A stretch of DNA of 64,000 bases from Methylomusa anaerophila (GTDB lineage: Bacteria > Bacillota > Negativicutes > Sporomusales > Sporomusaceae): NCBI RefSeq assembly GCF_003966895.1, contig NZ_AP018449.1:3055501-3119500 (forward strand). The letters are read 5' to 3'. A program made the position numbers and the translations under genes. The notes under the pieces are model-generated. The model was not told the DNA's origin and made no database searches. It worked only from the letters and a program-made list of their open reading frames with translations. Shown in pieces: positions 17,168 through 25,385 of the stretch. Position 1 is the first letter of the stretch; every line of letters begins with the position of its first letter.

Positions 17168-18640
17168 TTGAGTATGCCTAAATATCTATTTCTTGCCATG
17201 GCTATTATCCTGCTTTTGGTTACAGTTAAAGCGGAGGCAGCGCTGCAGAAAAGTTCGTTAGCTATTTATGTAGACGGCCGGCAGATAGAGACAAATACAG
17301 TGGCCTACGTAGACAATCACAAGGTATGGGTCGCCGCCGAAGCAATCGGCAAATTTGGCCGGGATAAAGTAAACCTCGATACTGCAGCCGGCAGAATACT
17401 TATTGATTTTTCCCGGCCTGATTTTCGGCTGGAAAACGAAGAATTGACCAACTTAGTACGCTCGGGAATCCGGCTTAATTTTCCGGTAAGAACAATTGGC
17501 GGTAAACCCTATATTAATCTACATAGTCTGGAACCGTTATTTGACATCAGTTATCACTATTATTCGGTTAACAATTTACCCGCGTTGACGGTTGGCCTCC
17601 AAACAACTTCGCTGGATGTTCAGCTTAACAAACCAAGAGTATCTAAAGCCATTCCCGGTAAAATAAACTTAGTCTGGGATTATATTTCCGATAATTCCCG
17701 CAACCTTGCCGAGGAGAAACACATTGAAGGGCTGGATGTCCTGTCCCCTACCTGGTTTGCCATTGTGGATGAAGACGGATTGGTTGCCAACAAAGCTGAT
17801 CTAAAGTACGTGGAGGAAGCTCATGCCAAGAATTATCAAGTTTGGGCGCTTATTACCAACAGCTTCGACAAGGAATTGACCAAGGAAATTCTGGCAAACG
17901 ATAAGGCGAAAGAGAATATTATTAAGCAGATGATTTTCTACTCTAGTTTGTATAATTTGGACGGAATCAATATTGACTTTGAGAATATTTACGATGATGA
18001 CAAAGATAGCTTATCGGCTTTTGTTCAGGATCTGACCAAGGCATTAAAGAAACAAAATGTAACCGTTTCTTTAGATGTAACTGTTCCTTCTAATACATCC
18101 GACTGGTCCCGCTGTTATGACCGGGAAAAACTGGGGAGTATTGTGGATTATGTTATGGTAATGACGTACGATGAGCACTGGCGGACAAGCCCGGTAAGCG
18201 GGCCGGTAGCTTCCTTGGACTGGGTGGAAAAAGGCGTCGCCGCCACATTAAACTATGTTCCCAAAGAAAAATTGCTGCTCGGCATCCCGTTTTACACCCG
18301 GGAGTGGGAAGAAACCACGGAATACAGCAGAATTAAGGTAAAAGCCAGGACTTTGTCAATGGAGCAGGCCGAAAAACGGGTGAAAGAGATGAACGCACCT
18401 ATGACATGGCTGGATGATAAGGGCCTCTATTATACCGAGTACAGTAAAGACGACAAGTTGTACCGTATTTGGCTGGAAGAAGAAAGGTCCGTCAGTTTAA
18501 AAGCCGGTCTTGTAAGCAAGTACGGGCTTGCCGGGGCGGCTTCCTGGCGGAAAGACTTTGAAATGCCGCAAATATGGGAAATATTGAAAACAGAATTAAA
18601 GCCTCAGGAACCGCAAGTTGAAAAAAAATCAAAGTCTTAG
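17168..18640 (+). CDS. Exported GH18-family glycosidase with copper-amine-oxidase-like N-domain
   Basis: About 490 aa if started at TTG 17168, which has GAGAGGGGA 7 bases upstream; ATG 17174 is close behind. A signal peptide (KYLFLAMAIILLLVTVKAEA) is followed by a copper amine oxidase N-terminal-like wall domain (residues 30-140, with AIYVDGRQIETN and KPYINLHSLEPLFD). A GH18 catalytic barrel makes up the rest. The active-site strand reads LDGINIDFENI, keeping the acid glutamate, while the second D of the usual DGxDxDxE is N. The overall type matches spore peptidoglycan hydrolases of the YaaH/SleL class, which cut cortex fragments on germination. Confidence 0.85.
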   Translation: MSMPKYLFLAMAIILLLVTVKAEAALQKSSLAIYVDGRQIETNTVAYVDNHKVWVAAEAIGKFGRDKVNLDTAAGRILIDFSRPDFRLENEELTNLVRSGIRLNFPVRTIGGKPYINLHSLEPLFDISYHYYSVNNLPALTVGLQTTSLDVQLNKPRVSKAIPGKINLVWDYISDNSRNLAEEKHIEGLDVLSPTWFAIVDEDGLVANKADLKYVEEAHAKNYQVWALITNSFDKELTKEILANDKAKENIIKQMIFYSSLYNLDGINIDFENIYDDDKDSLSAFVQDLTKALKKQNVTVSLDVTVPSNTSDWSRCYDREKLGSIVDYVMVMTYDEHWRTSPVSGPVASLDWVEKGVAATLNYVPKEKLLLGIPFYTREWEETTEYSRIKVKARTLSMEQAEKRVKEMNAPMTWLDDKGLYYTEYSKDDKLYRIWLEEERSVSLKAGLVSKYGLAGAASWRKDFEMPQIWEILKTELKPQEPQVEKKSKS

Positions 18641-18831
18641 TTGATTTTTTATTAATTTAAAGTTTTTCAACTCCATTTCTTTTTGGCAGAAAATGTGATA
18701 CCATAGGAGCGGAGTAAACTGGACTGCTACTAAAGTCGGTATTCGGCAGAAACTGAACTGGCGGAATTTCCGGTCTTACTCTAAATAATCGGCTTATATC
18801 CCATGCGGGAATAAGAACGGAGGGGACGACC

Positions 18832-19428
18832 ATGGAAAAAACGGCGGCATTAAGAACCGGCAGCAAGTTTGGCAGCAGGCAAATCGCTATCATCGGCATG
18901 CTGTCGGCAGTTTCTATCATTTTAGGGCTGTCCGGTTACGGATTCATTCCATTGCCCACTGCTAAGGCCACCATAATGCATATCCCGGTAATAATCGGCG
19001 CTATTCTGGAAGGTCCGGCTGTAGGGGTCATGATTGGCTTAATCTTTGGCCTGTTTAGCATTGTACAGAGCCTCACTGCCCCCAATATTTTATCTTTCGC
19101 CTTTATTAATCCGCTAGTGTCTGTACTGCCGCGCATGCTTATCGGTATCACTGCTTATTATACTTATAAGTATGCTTGGGGAAAGCATGAAGGTTTTCGC
19201 ATCGGTCTGGGCGCAGCCATAGGATCATTAACCAACACATTTGGCGTTCTGACAATGATTTATCTTTTATATGCCGCTGAATTCGCCGCCGCCCGGGGGA
19301 TTGGATTTGATGCAGCTGCCAAAGTAATCTACGGGATTGCATTAGTTAACGGTTTACCGGAGGCGATTATTGCGGTGCTGATAAGTGTTCCCGTTGTGCT
19401 GGCTATTAGGAAAAGGAAAAGGGTATAA
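18832..19428 (+). CDS. ECF transporter S component
   Basis: A 198-aa protein with six hydrophobic segments of the ECF substrate-binding (S) subunit family. The blocks AIIGMLSAVSIILGLSGYGFIPLPTAKATIMHIPVIIGAILEGPAVGVMIGLIFGLFSIVQ resemble the pantothenate/riboflavin-type S proteins. No T or A subunit lies beside it, so it would use a shared (group II) energising module encoded elsewhere. The vitamin substrate cannot be read from the sequence. I saw no thiamine, riboflavin or folate riboswitch in the 190-base leader. ATG follows GGAGGGGACGACC; a terminator follows the gene. Confidence 0.82.
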   Translation: MEKTAALRTGSKFGSRQIAIIGMLSAVSIILGLSGYGFIPLPTAKATIMHIPVIIGAILEGPAVGVMIGLIFGLFSIVQSLTAPNILSFAFINPLVSVLPRMLIGITAYYTYKYAWGKHEGFRIGLGAAIGSLTNTFGVLTMIYLLYAAEFAAARGIGFDAAAKVIYGIALVNGLPEAIIAVLISVPVVLAIRKRKRV

Positions 19429-19441
19429 GACTGTGCCATTG

Positions 19442-19481
19442 CCCCGCCTGCCGGATATAATTTCCGCAGGCGGGGTTTCTT
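19442..19481 (+). terminator. Intrinsic terminator of the S-component gene
   Basis: CCCCGCCTGC and GCAGGCGGGG form a 10-bp stem followed by TTTCTT. Confidence 0.88.
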
Positions 19482-19493
19482 GACTAGGAATGC

Positions 19494-19530
19494 AAAAGAG
19501 CACTCTCCTGCGTAAAGGATAGTGCTTTAA
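19494..19530 (-). terminator. Terminator of the CNNM/CorC-like gene
   Basis: An imperfect stem (AAAGCACTATCCT with AGGAGAGTGCTCTTT, read on the minus strand) lies just past the stop of the gene ending at 19537 and is followed by T's on that strand. Confidence 0.6.
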
Positions 19531-19536
19531 ATTTTT

Positions 19537-20469
19537 TTATTGTTCAGTGTTTAATTCATTTGCCGGCAAGGGTGTAATCAGTACTTTATCCACCCGAATA
19601 TGGTCCATATCAACAATTTCGAATTTATAACCGTTCCATTCGAAGTATTCTCCCGTGGCGGGAATTTGCCCCAAATAGCAGGTAATAAAACCGCCTAATG
19701 TATTATATTCTTCTTCATCAGGCAACTCATCCAGACAGAAGATGCTCTTCAATTCATCAATGGCGATAAGTCCGTCCAACAGCCAGGAGCCATCTTCCCG
19801 CTTTACCATCTGCGGATTGGCTTGCTCGTCTTTAAAGGGTAGATCGCCGATAATTTCTGTAACGATATCATATATTGTGATGAATCCCAGTACCCCGCCA
19901 TACTCGTCCAGGACGATGCCGTCGTGAGCGCCGGCGCTTTTAAACATCTCCAATATTTTTAAGGCGCCGGCGTATTTGGGTATGAAAAGCGGCGTCTGCA
20001 CGCATTTTTCCAGATCAATGGTTCTGTGTTCCAGACTCTGAGCAAAAAGATCCTTTGTGTATACAACGCCAACAAAGTTATCAAGACTGCCCTTGGCTAC
20101 AGGGAAGCGGGAATGTTTGCTTTCGGTAATGATTTTAAGATTCTCTGCCGCTGTGTCCTCCAAATCAAGCCAAACCATTTTGGTGCGGGGTGTCATCAGC
20201 GCATTGGCTTTGATCTCGCTGAGGCGAAATACCCGCTGCAGCATATCCTGTTCGGCCTTTTCAAACGTACCGGCTTCCGTACCCTGGTGAATTAAACTTT
20301 TAATTTCTTTTTCCGTTACCGGGGTTTCATCAAAAGGACGTGACCGTATGATTCGTGTGGCTGCACCTAGTGAGCCACTAAAAAAATGAATAACCGGGGT
20401 AGCCAGCCAGGAAAAAAAGCGTCTACCTATGTCACTCGTGTCCAATGTGTGAATATGCGCTCCTCTCAT
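19537..20469 (-). CDS. CNNM/CorC/HlyC family protein lacking the DUF21 membrane domain
   Basis: A 310-aa protein. It keeps the cytoplasmic half of the family: a CBS pair (MTPRTKMVWLDLEDTAAENLKIITESKHSRFPVAKG and VQTPLFIPKYAGALKILEMFK...EYGGVLGFITIYDIVTEIIGD) and the C-terminal CorC_HlyC domain (WLLDGLIAIDELKSIF...GGFITCYLGQIPATGEYFEWNGYKFEIVDMD). Usual members are about 420-440 aa with an N-terminal DUF21 transmembrane domain. Here only its last segment remains (RRFFSWLATPVIHFFSGSL). No ribosome site sits at a good distance from the ATG. It may be a 5'-deleted gene or a soluble variant; magnesium/cobalt resistance is the usual assigned role. Confidence 0.75.
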   Translation of the reverse strand: MRGAHIHTLDTSDIGRRFFSWLATPVIHFFSGSLGAATRIIRSRPFDETPVTEKEIKSLIHQGTEAGTFEKAEQDMLQRVFRLSEIKANALMTPRTKMVWLDLEDTAAENLKIITESKHSRFPVAKGSLDNFVGVVYTKDLFAQSLEHRTIDLEKCVQTPLFIPKYAGALKILEMFKSAGAHDGIVLDEYGGVLGFITIYDIVTEIIGDLPFKDEQANPQMVKREDGSWLLDGLIAIDELKSIFCLDELPDEEEYNTLGGFITCYLGQIPATGEYFEWNGYKFEIVDMDHIRVDKVLITPLPANELNTEQ

Positions 20470-20678
20470 AAACAGAAATCTGAATTCTCCAAAAAAAACA
20501 ACTTATCAGTATCCATTATATAGTATATTTATCCAAATAAGCAAAACAAATCTGCGCCCATTGCCCCGGGTATTAGCCTGAGACAGGCTAATGTATAAAC
20601 TTTTTACCGAGTTTGCCGCTCATTGCGTCATGGACCTCGCTGACGGTAATGAAAGCTGCCCCCATAAGATGGGTCTGT
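20470..20678. other. Gap with small inverted repeat, possible deletion scar
   Basis: Between the truncated CNNM gene and sodC. A hairpin TATTAGCCT-GAGAC-AGGCTAATG lies at 20571-20594. I could not find the missing DUF21 coding sequence here in any frame. Confidence 0.4.
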
Positions 20679-21239
20679 TTAAAACATGTGCCGAATTACA
20701 CCGCAGGCCAGCCGTTTCCCTGCTCCGCCTGCCGGCTGGGTCTGATAGTCGTCGGGACCTTGATGAATAATCACAGATTTTCCGATTACGTCTTCCACCC
20801 TGAATTTGTTGGTAAAAAATGCCATGCAGGCATAGCCGTTGTTAGAAAAGAGAACCGGGAAGTCGCCGGCGTGGTTGCCGTGAGGCTGTTTAGTGGGATT
20901 CCAATGTTCTCCCGCTGCCAGGAACGGGTTGGCCGGATCACCCACTTGGCAGCAGCCTTTTTGGTGAATATGAAAACCATGGGGTCCGATTTGGGGCTGG
21001 TTGCATTGAGCCGGCTCAAAGGGAGGAAGTCCATTTACTTTTACAAAAACTTCCGTACCGCCGGCTATGGAGGTAAAGATGACGGTGCCATTGATATCCG
21101 GCGCCAACGGTCCCCCTTTTACACGGGCGATGGCCACTGCAGCTTCGTCGCATTCAAAATAGCCGCAGGTATGGACGAAATTGCAGCAGGGGCAATTATA
21201 GTCACAGTCCCAATAATTGCAATTGCATTGCTTTCCCAT
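20679..21239 (-). CDS. sodC: Cu/Zn superoxide dismutase with cysteine-rich N-terminus
   Basis: A 186-aa SodC-like protein. The copper/zinc ligand blocks are GPHGFHIHQKG, HWNPTKQPHGNHAGDFP and the C-terminal SVIIHQGPDDYQTQPAGGAGKRLACGVI, covering the catalytic His residues, the Asp and the second disulfide Cys. Instead of a signal peptide, the first 30 residues are rich in Cys (CNCNYWDCDYNCPCCNFVHTCGYFEC), nine in total, which looks like a metal-binding tail. No export signal is visible, so the protein may be cytoplasmic or spore-associated. The ATG follows AGAGGTAACT. It is transcribed divergently from cadC. Confidence 0.88.
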   Translation of the reverse strand: MGKQCNCNYWDCDYNCPCCNFVHTCGYFECDEAAVAIARVKGGPLAPDINGTVIFTSIAGGTEVFVKVNGLPPFEPAQCNQPQIGPHGFHIHQKGCCQVGDPANPFLAAGEHWNPTKQPHGNHAGDFPVLFSNNGYACMAFFTNKFRVEDVIGKSVIIHQGPDDYQTQPAGGAGKRLACGVIRHMF

Positions 21240-21368
21240 AGTTACCTCTAGTTGCCTCCTTTCTGTTTTTTTTCACATAATATTTCTTAATTTATATTAT
21301 GACTGTTGGTACGGACAGGTGACAAAACAGGATTATAAAGAAATATCAAACCGTCCGTCAAAAAGTGA

Positions 21369-21426
21369 TTGACTAAACTTATGAGACCAGCATATAATAT
21401 AACATATGAACAATTGTTCATATGTT
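21369..21426 (+). promoter_or_regulatory. cadCA promoter and ArsR-type operator
   Basis: TTGACT at 21369-21374 and TATAAT at 21393-21398 (18-base spacer) form a sigma-A promoter. Directly after the -10 box is a perfect 26-base palindrome at 21401-21426, each half reading AACATATGAACAA. Its position over the transcription start and the TATGAAC half-site are typical of metal-sensing ArsR/CadC repressors, so the product of the next gene most likely represses itself here until Cd/Zn/Pb binds. Confidence 0.85.
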
Positions 21427-21438
21427 TGAGGTGATTAT

Positions 21439-21801
21439 ATGAGAGAAGAAGAATGCGATGTATGCGAACAGCTTTGTGAGCATCCACAGAACATTTGCCT
21501 GGCTAAGGCGGAGATGCTTTCAGACGAACAGGCTCAGCAACTGGCTGAAGTTTTCAGGATTCTGGGCGATCACACTAGGGTGAAAATTCTTCACGCCTTG
21601 TCGCGGCGGGAACTTTGCGTATGTGATATCGCTGCAGTGGTTCAAATGGGGCAGTCGGCGGTATCGCACCATCTCCGGCTGCTGCGCAGTTTGCGGCTGG
21701 TGAAATACCGCAGGGAGGGCAAGATGGTCTGGTACTCACTGGATGACGATCATGTCTCCCTGCTGCTTTCCCAGGGCATCGAACACATAGAGCATCGATA
21801 G
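21439..21801 (+). CDS. cadC: ArsR-family metal-sensing repressor, CadC-like
   Basis: A 120-aa winged-helix regulator. The metal site of CadC is recognisable: Cys residues in the N-terminal arm (CDVCEQLCEH) and the alpha-4 signature ELCVCDIA. The recognition helix region is VVQMGQSAVSHHLRLLRSLRLV, followed by the wing RREGKMVWYSL. Cd, Pb or Zn binding releases the operator. It sits behind the 26-base palindrome and 11 bases before the P-type ATPase gene, forming a self-regulated resistance operon. ATG follows GAGGTGATTAT. Confidence 0.93.
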   Translation: MREEECDVCEQLCEHPQNICLAKAEMLSDEQAQQLAEVFRILGDHTRVKILHALSRRELCVCDIAAVVQMGQSAVSHHLRLLRSLRLVKYRREGKMVWYSLDDDHVSLLLSQGIEHIEHR

Positions 21802-21812
21802 AGGAGGAAAAG

Positions 21813-24134
21813 ATGGACAAAGATGGAATACAAGCGGCTTGTCCGGATAGCTGTTGTTGCGCTGCGACGGCAGCGGTGGTTCAGCCGCCAAACGTGTCAA
21901 GCAATGGGTGCAGTTGCGGTTGTTCGGGGGAAGTTATGGCTGGAGCTGCGGAGACGGCAGTAGCCGCTGACAGGACGCAGCGTGTCAGCAGCACCTTTGA
22001 CCTGGACGGATTGGATTGCGGCGACTGCGCTGCCAAGCTGGAAAAGGGCATCAGCGGCATCAAGGGCGTCATTGATGTCAAAGTGAATTTCACCGCCGCC
22101 AAAATGAAGGTAATTTATGACGGATCGTTAATACAGCCCGGAGAATTGGTGAAGGCGATTGGCGGCTTTGGCTATCAGGCGACACTTGTCAAGGCAACTC
22201 AGGCAGGTGAGCAAGCCGCTTATAAAGCTGAACCGGGCGATAAAGCGGCTTACACGCCACCGGCTAAGGCAACGTGGTGGAAAACTCCCCGAACCCTTGC
22301 GACTGCAGGGTCGGGCGTACTGATAGCAGTTGCCATGATTCTGCAATGGACCGGTATGCAGGAACAGGTACCGACGTCTTTGTTTGCCTTGGCAGCAATC
22401 ACCGGCGGTTATAATGTGGCCAAAATCGGCCTTTACGGACTACGCTCGCGGACACTGGATATGAACTTTCTCATGACGGTAGCCATCGCCGGTGCGGCAG
22501 TCATCGGGGAATGGAGTGAAGCCGCTGTTGTTGCCTTCCTTTTCTCCTTCGGCAATATGCTTCAGGCCTATACTATGGATAAAACCCGTCAATCAATCCG
22601 GGCCTTGATGGAACTGGCTCCTCCCACAGCGCTGGTGCGGCGCGACGGTCAGGAGCAAACCCTGCCGGTAGAAAATATTGTCATAGGTGACACGATTATT
22701 GTTAAACCGGGTGAGCGCATCGCCATGGACGGTATTGTACGCCGCGGCGCCTCGGCAGTCAACCAGGCGACAATTACCGGTGAGTCCTTTCCCGTTGATA
22801 AACAGGCTGGCGATAGCGTCTACTCCGGTACGGTAAACGGGCACGGGGTGCTGGAAATCGAGGTAACTAAGATTGCCGCCGATTCGACACTTGCCAAAAT
22901 CATGCACTTGGTGGAAGAAGCCCAGGCCCAAAAGGCCCCGTCCCAGCAGTTTGTTGATGTGTTTGCCAAATATTATACACCGGCCGTCTTGCTGGCTGCC
23001 GCCGGCATCATGGTCCTACCGTGGCTTGCCTTCGCTCAGCCCTTTGCGCCTTGGTTCTATAAGGGACTGGTGTTGCTTGTTATATCCTGCCCCTGTGCCC
23101 TGGTCATTTCCACGCCGGTTTCCATCGTTGCCGCCATCGGTAATGCGTCCAGGCGCGGGGTATTGATAAAAGGCGGGGCTTATCTTGAACAAATGGGCGG
23201 CACCCAGGCGATTGCCTTTGACAAGACCGGAACCTTAACCATAGGCCATCCCGCCGTTACTGATATTGTGACAGCTAACGGCATGAGCGAAACAGACTTA
23301 TTAACGCTTGCGGCGGCTATCGAAAGATGGTCGGAGCATCCGCTGGCCCTGGCTATTGTGAACAAGGCAAAAAACCTTAACCTCAAGCAGGTGACAAACT
23401 TCAAGGCGCTGATAGGACGCGGCGTTCAGGCCGACATTGAAGAACAGACGGTATACATCGGCAATCGCCGGTTATTTGCCGAGCTGGGCCATAGTCTCAC
23501 CCGGTTTGAGCCTAAACTGGCGGAACTTGAAAGCCAAGGCAAGACTGTTATGCTGCTGGGTACGAAAGATACGGTTTACGGCATGATCGCCATAGCCGAC
23601 ACATTGCGCGATACCAGTAAAGGCGCCGTTCAGTCGCTGCGGGAAGCAGGCATGCAACATATTGCCATGCTGACGGGAGATAACAAGCGTGTCGCCGGGG
23701 CTATCGCCGAGAAACTTGATCTTGACGCCTTTTATAGTGAGCTTTTGCCTGCAGATAAAGTTTCGACTGTGAAAAGCATCGCCCGTAAATATGGCAATGT
23801 CGTAATGGTCGGCGACGGCGTTAACGATGCGCCGGCTCTCGCGGCAGCCAATGTAGGCGTTGCCATGGGGGTAGCCGGCTCCGACACCGCGCTTGAGACG
23901 GCAGATATTGCGCTGATGGCCGACGATCTGGGCAAGTTATCCTATGTAATCAAGCTTAGCCGCAAGACGGTAGCAATCATCAAGCAAAATATCAGCTTTT
24001 CAATCCTTATCAAAGGGGTATTTGTAGCAGCCACATTCTTGGGGATGGTAAACCTTTGGCTGGCGGTCCTGGCCGATACGGGCGCCGCCATCCTGGTAAC
24101 ACTGAACGGCATGCGGCTGATGCGCCGGTTATAA
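21813..24134 (+). CDS. cadA: Cd/Zn/Pb-exporting P1B-type ATPase
   Basis: A 773-aa heavy-metal pump. The N-terminus has a cysteine-rich stretch (SCCCAATAA, NGCSCGCSGE), then one heavy-metal-associated domain with LDCGDCAAK (residues 65-73, CxxC). The membrane metal site is SCPCALVISTP (CPC), the phosphorylation site is DKTGTLT, and TGES, GDGVNDAPALA and SEHPLA complete the P-type set. CPC-ALVISTP with a late D (LADTGAAILVTLNGMRL) is the ZntA/CadA type, for Zn, Cd and Pb export. It is translated 11 bases behind its CadC-like repressor; a terminator follows. Confidence 0.95.
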   Translation: MDKDGIQAACPDSCCCAATAAVVQPPNVSSNGCSCGCSGEVMAGAAETAVAADRTQRVSSTFDLDGLDCGDCAAKLEKGISGIKGVIDVKVNFTAAKMKVIYDGSLIQPGELVKAIGGFGYQATLVKATQAGEQAAYKAEPGDKAAYTPPAKATWWKTPRTLATAGSGVLIAVAMILQWTGMQEQVPTSLFALAAITGGYNVAKIGLYGLRSRTLDMNFLMTVAIAGAAVIGEWSEAAVVAFLFSFGNMLQAYTMDKTRQSIRALMELAPPTALVRRDGQEQTLPVENIVIGDTIIVKPGERIAMDGIVRRGASAVNQATITGESFPVDKQAGDSVYSGTVNGHGVLEIEVTKIAADSTLAKIMHLVEEAQAQKAPSQQFVDVFAKYYTPAVLLAAAGIMVLPWLAFAQPFAPWFYKGLVLLVISCPCALVISTPVSIVAAIGNASRRGVLIKGGAYLEQMGGTQAIAFDKTGTLTIGHPAVTDIVTANGMSETDLLTLAAAIERWSEHPLALAIVNKAKNLNLKQVTNFKALIGRGVQADIEEQTVYIGNRRLFAELGHSLTRFEPKLAELESQGKTVMLLGTKDTVYGMIAIADTLRDTSKGAVQSLREAGMQHIAMLTGDNKRVAGAIAEKLDLDAFYSELLPADKVSTVKSIARKYGNVVMVGDGVNDAPALAAANVGVAMGVAGSDTALETADIALMADDLGKLSYVIKLSRKTVAIIKQNISFSILIKGVFVAATFLGMVNLWLAVLADTGAAILVTLNGMRLMRRL

Positions 24135-24151
24135 TAACTTGCTAAAACAGC

Positions 24152-24181
24152 AGCGAGAGGGTTTTCCCTCTCGCTATTTTA
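24152..24181 (+). terminator. Intrinsic terminator of cadCA
   Basis: AGCGAGAGGG and CCCTCTCGCT with a TTTT loop, then ATTTTATT. Confidence 0.9.
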
Positions 24182-24288
24182 TTATCATCTGGAGACGGAA
24201 GGCACTGTCTCTGCTGTAAGACAGGAAGATTAATAAATTAAAAAATGAATAAAATTAGTTGCTTGTTCCTCCGCGTGTAGTTATAATT

Positions 24289-24307
24289 GAAAATGATATT
24301 TATTATC
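24289..24307 (+). promoter_or_regulatory. Fur box ahead of exbB
   Basis: GAAAATGATATTTATTATC matches 16 of 19 positions of the classic GATAATGATAATCATTATC Fur site. It lies about 30 bases upstream of the exbB start, so the TonB system should be iron-repressed. Confidence 0.75.
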
Positions 24308-24336
24308 AATTATTATAAAAGGAGGCCATAGCAATA

Positions 24337-24984
24337 ATGGAGTTTTTGTCCCAAGGTTTAAGTTTATTTCATAAAGGCGGGCCGGTCATGTACCTCCTGG
24401 CGGTGTGCTCCCTGGCGGTAGTAGCCATTACGGTGGAGCGGTTTCTGTATTTCCGGAGTCAGTCTGCCGATACGCAGGATTTTCTTGCTAAACTGGAGCC
24501 ATTGCTGGAACGGCAGCGTCTAAGCGAGGCGGCGCAATTGTGCGAGCAAACGCCAGGAATTGTCGGTCAGGTGGCGGCACAAGGAATACAAACCTATCAG
24601 CGGGGCGGTAATATGGAAAGTGCGTTGGAAGGTGCAGCCACGCTGGCGGCGGCCCGTTTGCGCGAATATTTGAATTATCTTAGTGCTGTCGTCACTTTGT
24701 CACCGTTGCTGGGATTGCTGGGGACGGTCATCGGTATGATCAGTTCCTTCAGCGTCCTTAATGTGAAGTCCGGTCAGCCCATGGCCATCACCGGCGGGGT
24801 CGGTGAAGCACTGGTGGCGACGGCTGCCGGTTTAAGCGTAGCCGTTCTGGCTTTTATGGCTCACACCTATTTTACCCACCGTCTAGACCAGTTGGTAACA
24901 GACGTGGAACAAACGGGCATGAAAATAATCAACTGTTTAACCGCAAAAAAGCCGCTGCGGAGGGAAACTCATGAAATTGCGTAG
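24337..24984 (+). CDS. exbB: ExbB proton-channel subunit of the TonB system
   Basis: A 215-aa MotA/TolQ/ExbB family protein that forms the proton-driven motor powering TonB. The first membrane segment is VMYLLAVCSLAVVAITVERFLYF and the conserved C-terminal pair is LSAVVTLSPLLGLLGTVIGMISSF and GGVGEALVATAAGLSVAVLAFMAHTYF. The gene starts an operon exbB-exbD-tonB-hutX behind a Fur box; its end overlaps exbD by 14 bases. ATG 24337 follows AAGGAGGCC. ExbB rather than TolQ is chosen because tonB follows. Confidence 0.93.
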   Translation: MEFLSQGLSLFHKGGPVMYLLAVCSLAVVAITVERFLYFRSQSADTQDFLAKLEPLLERQRLSEAAQLCEQTPGIVGQVAAQGIQTYQRGGNMESALEGAATLAAARLREYLNYLSAVVTLSPLLGLLGTVIGMISSFSVLNVKSGQPMAITGGVGEALVATAAGLSVAVLAFMAHTYFTHRLDQLVTDVEQTGMKIINCLTAKKPLRRETHEIA

Positions 24985-25381
24985 TCTGCGGATAGACGGC
25001 CAGCCGCAATTGATGATTATTCCCATGATTGATATTATATTTTTTCTGCTGGTTTTCTTCATGATGAGTACGTTATATATGGTGGAGCAACATACCATCC
25101 CCGTAAATTTGCCGCAGGCATCAGCCGTCCAGCAAGATAAGCCGCGCAGCATCAACGTCACCGTCCTGCATGATGGACGGGTTATGTTCGACCAGGAAGA
25201 AATTCCGCTGCCGTTGCTGCAAAAACGCATCACTGCGGAGTTGGTTAAACAAGCGGATAATGTGTTTGTATTGCGGGCCGATAAACAGGCTGAGTATGGC
25301 AAGGTTATTGCGGTACTGGATGAACTGAAGCTGGCAGGGGCGCGCCGGGTGGCAGTGGCTACCGAATTGAAGGCGAGGTAG
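24971..25381 (+). CDS. exbD: ExbD subunit of the TonB motor
   Basis: A 136-aa protein with one N-terminal membrane helix and a periplasmic domain. The helix (LMIIPMIDIIFFLLVFFMMSTLYM) carries the essential proton-carrying Asp in PMIDIIFFLLVFF. The periplasmic domain has the usual INVTVLHDGRVMFDQEEI and VFVLRADKQAEYGKVIAVLDELKLAGARRVAVAT. ATG overlaps the end of exbB, and AGGGAAACTC serves as its ribosome site. Confidence 0.93.
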   Translation: MKLRSLRIDGQPQLMIIPMIDIIFFLLVFFMMSTLYMVEQHTIPVNLPQASAVQQDKPRSINVTVLHDGRVMFDQEEIPLPLLQKRITAELVKQADNVFVLRADKQAEYGKVIAVLDELKLAGARRVAVATELKAR

Positions 25382-25385
25382 GCAT

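Noticed and set aside
18641..18831. Vitamin riboswitch ahead of the ECF S component
   Set aside because: GGAGCGGAGTAAAC looked slightly like the THF riboswitch, but the remaining consensus elements are absent.
20613..21251. 212-aa plus-strand ORF opposite sodC
   Set aside because: It is the antisense of a clear SodC gene with all metal ligands; no ribosome site and no family features.
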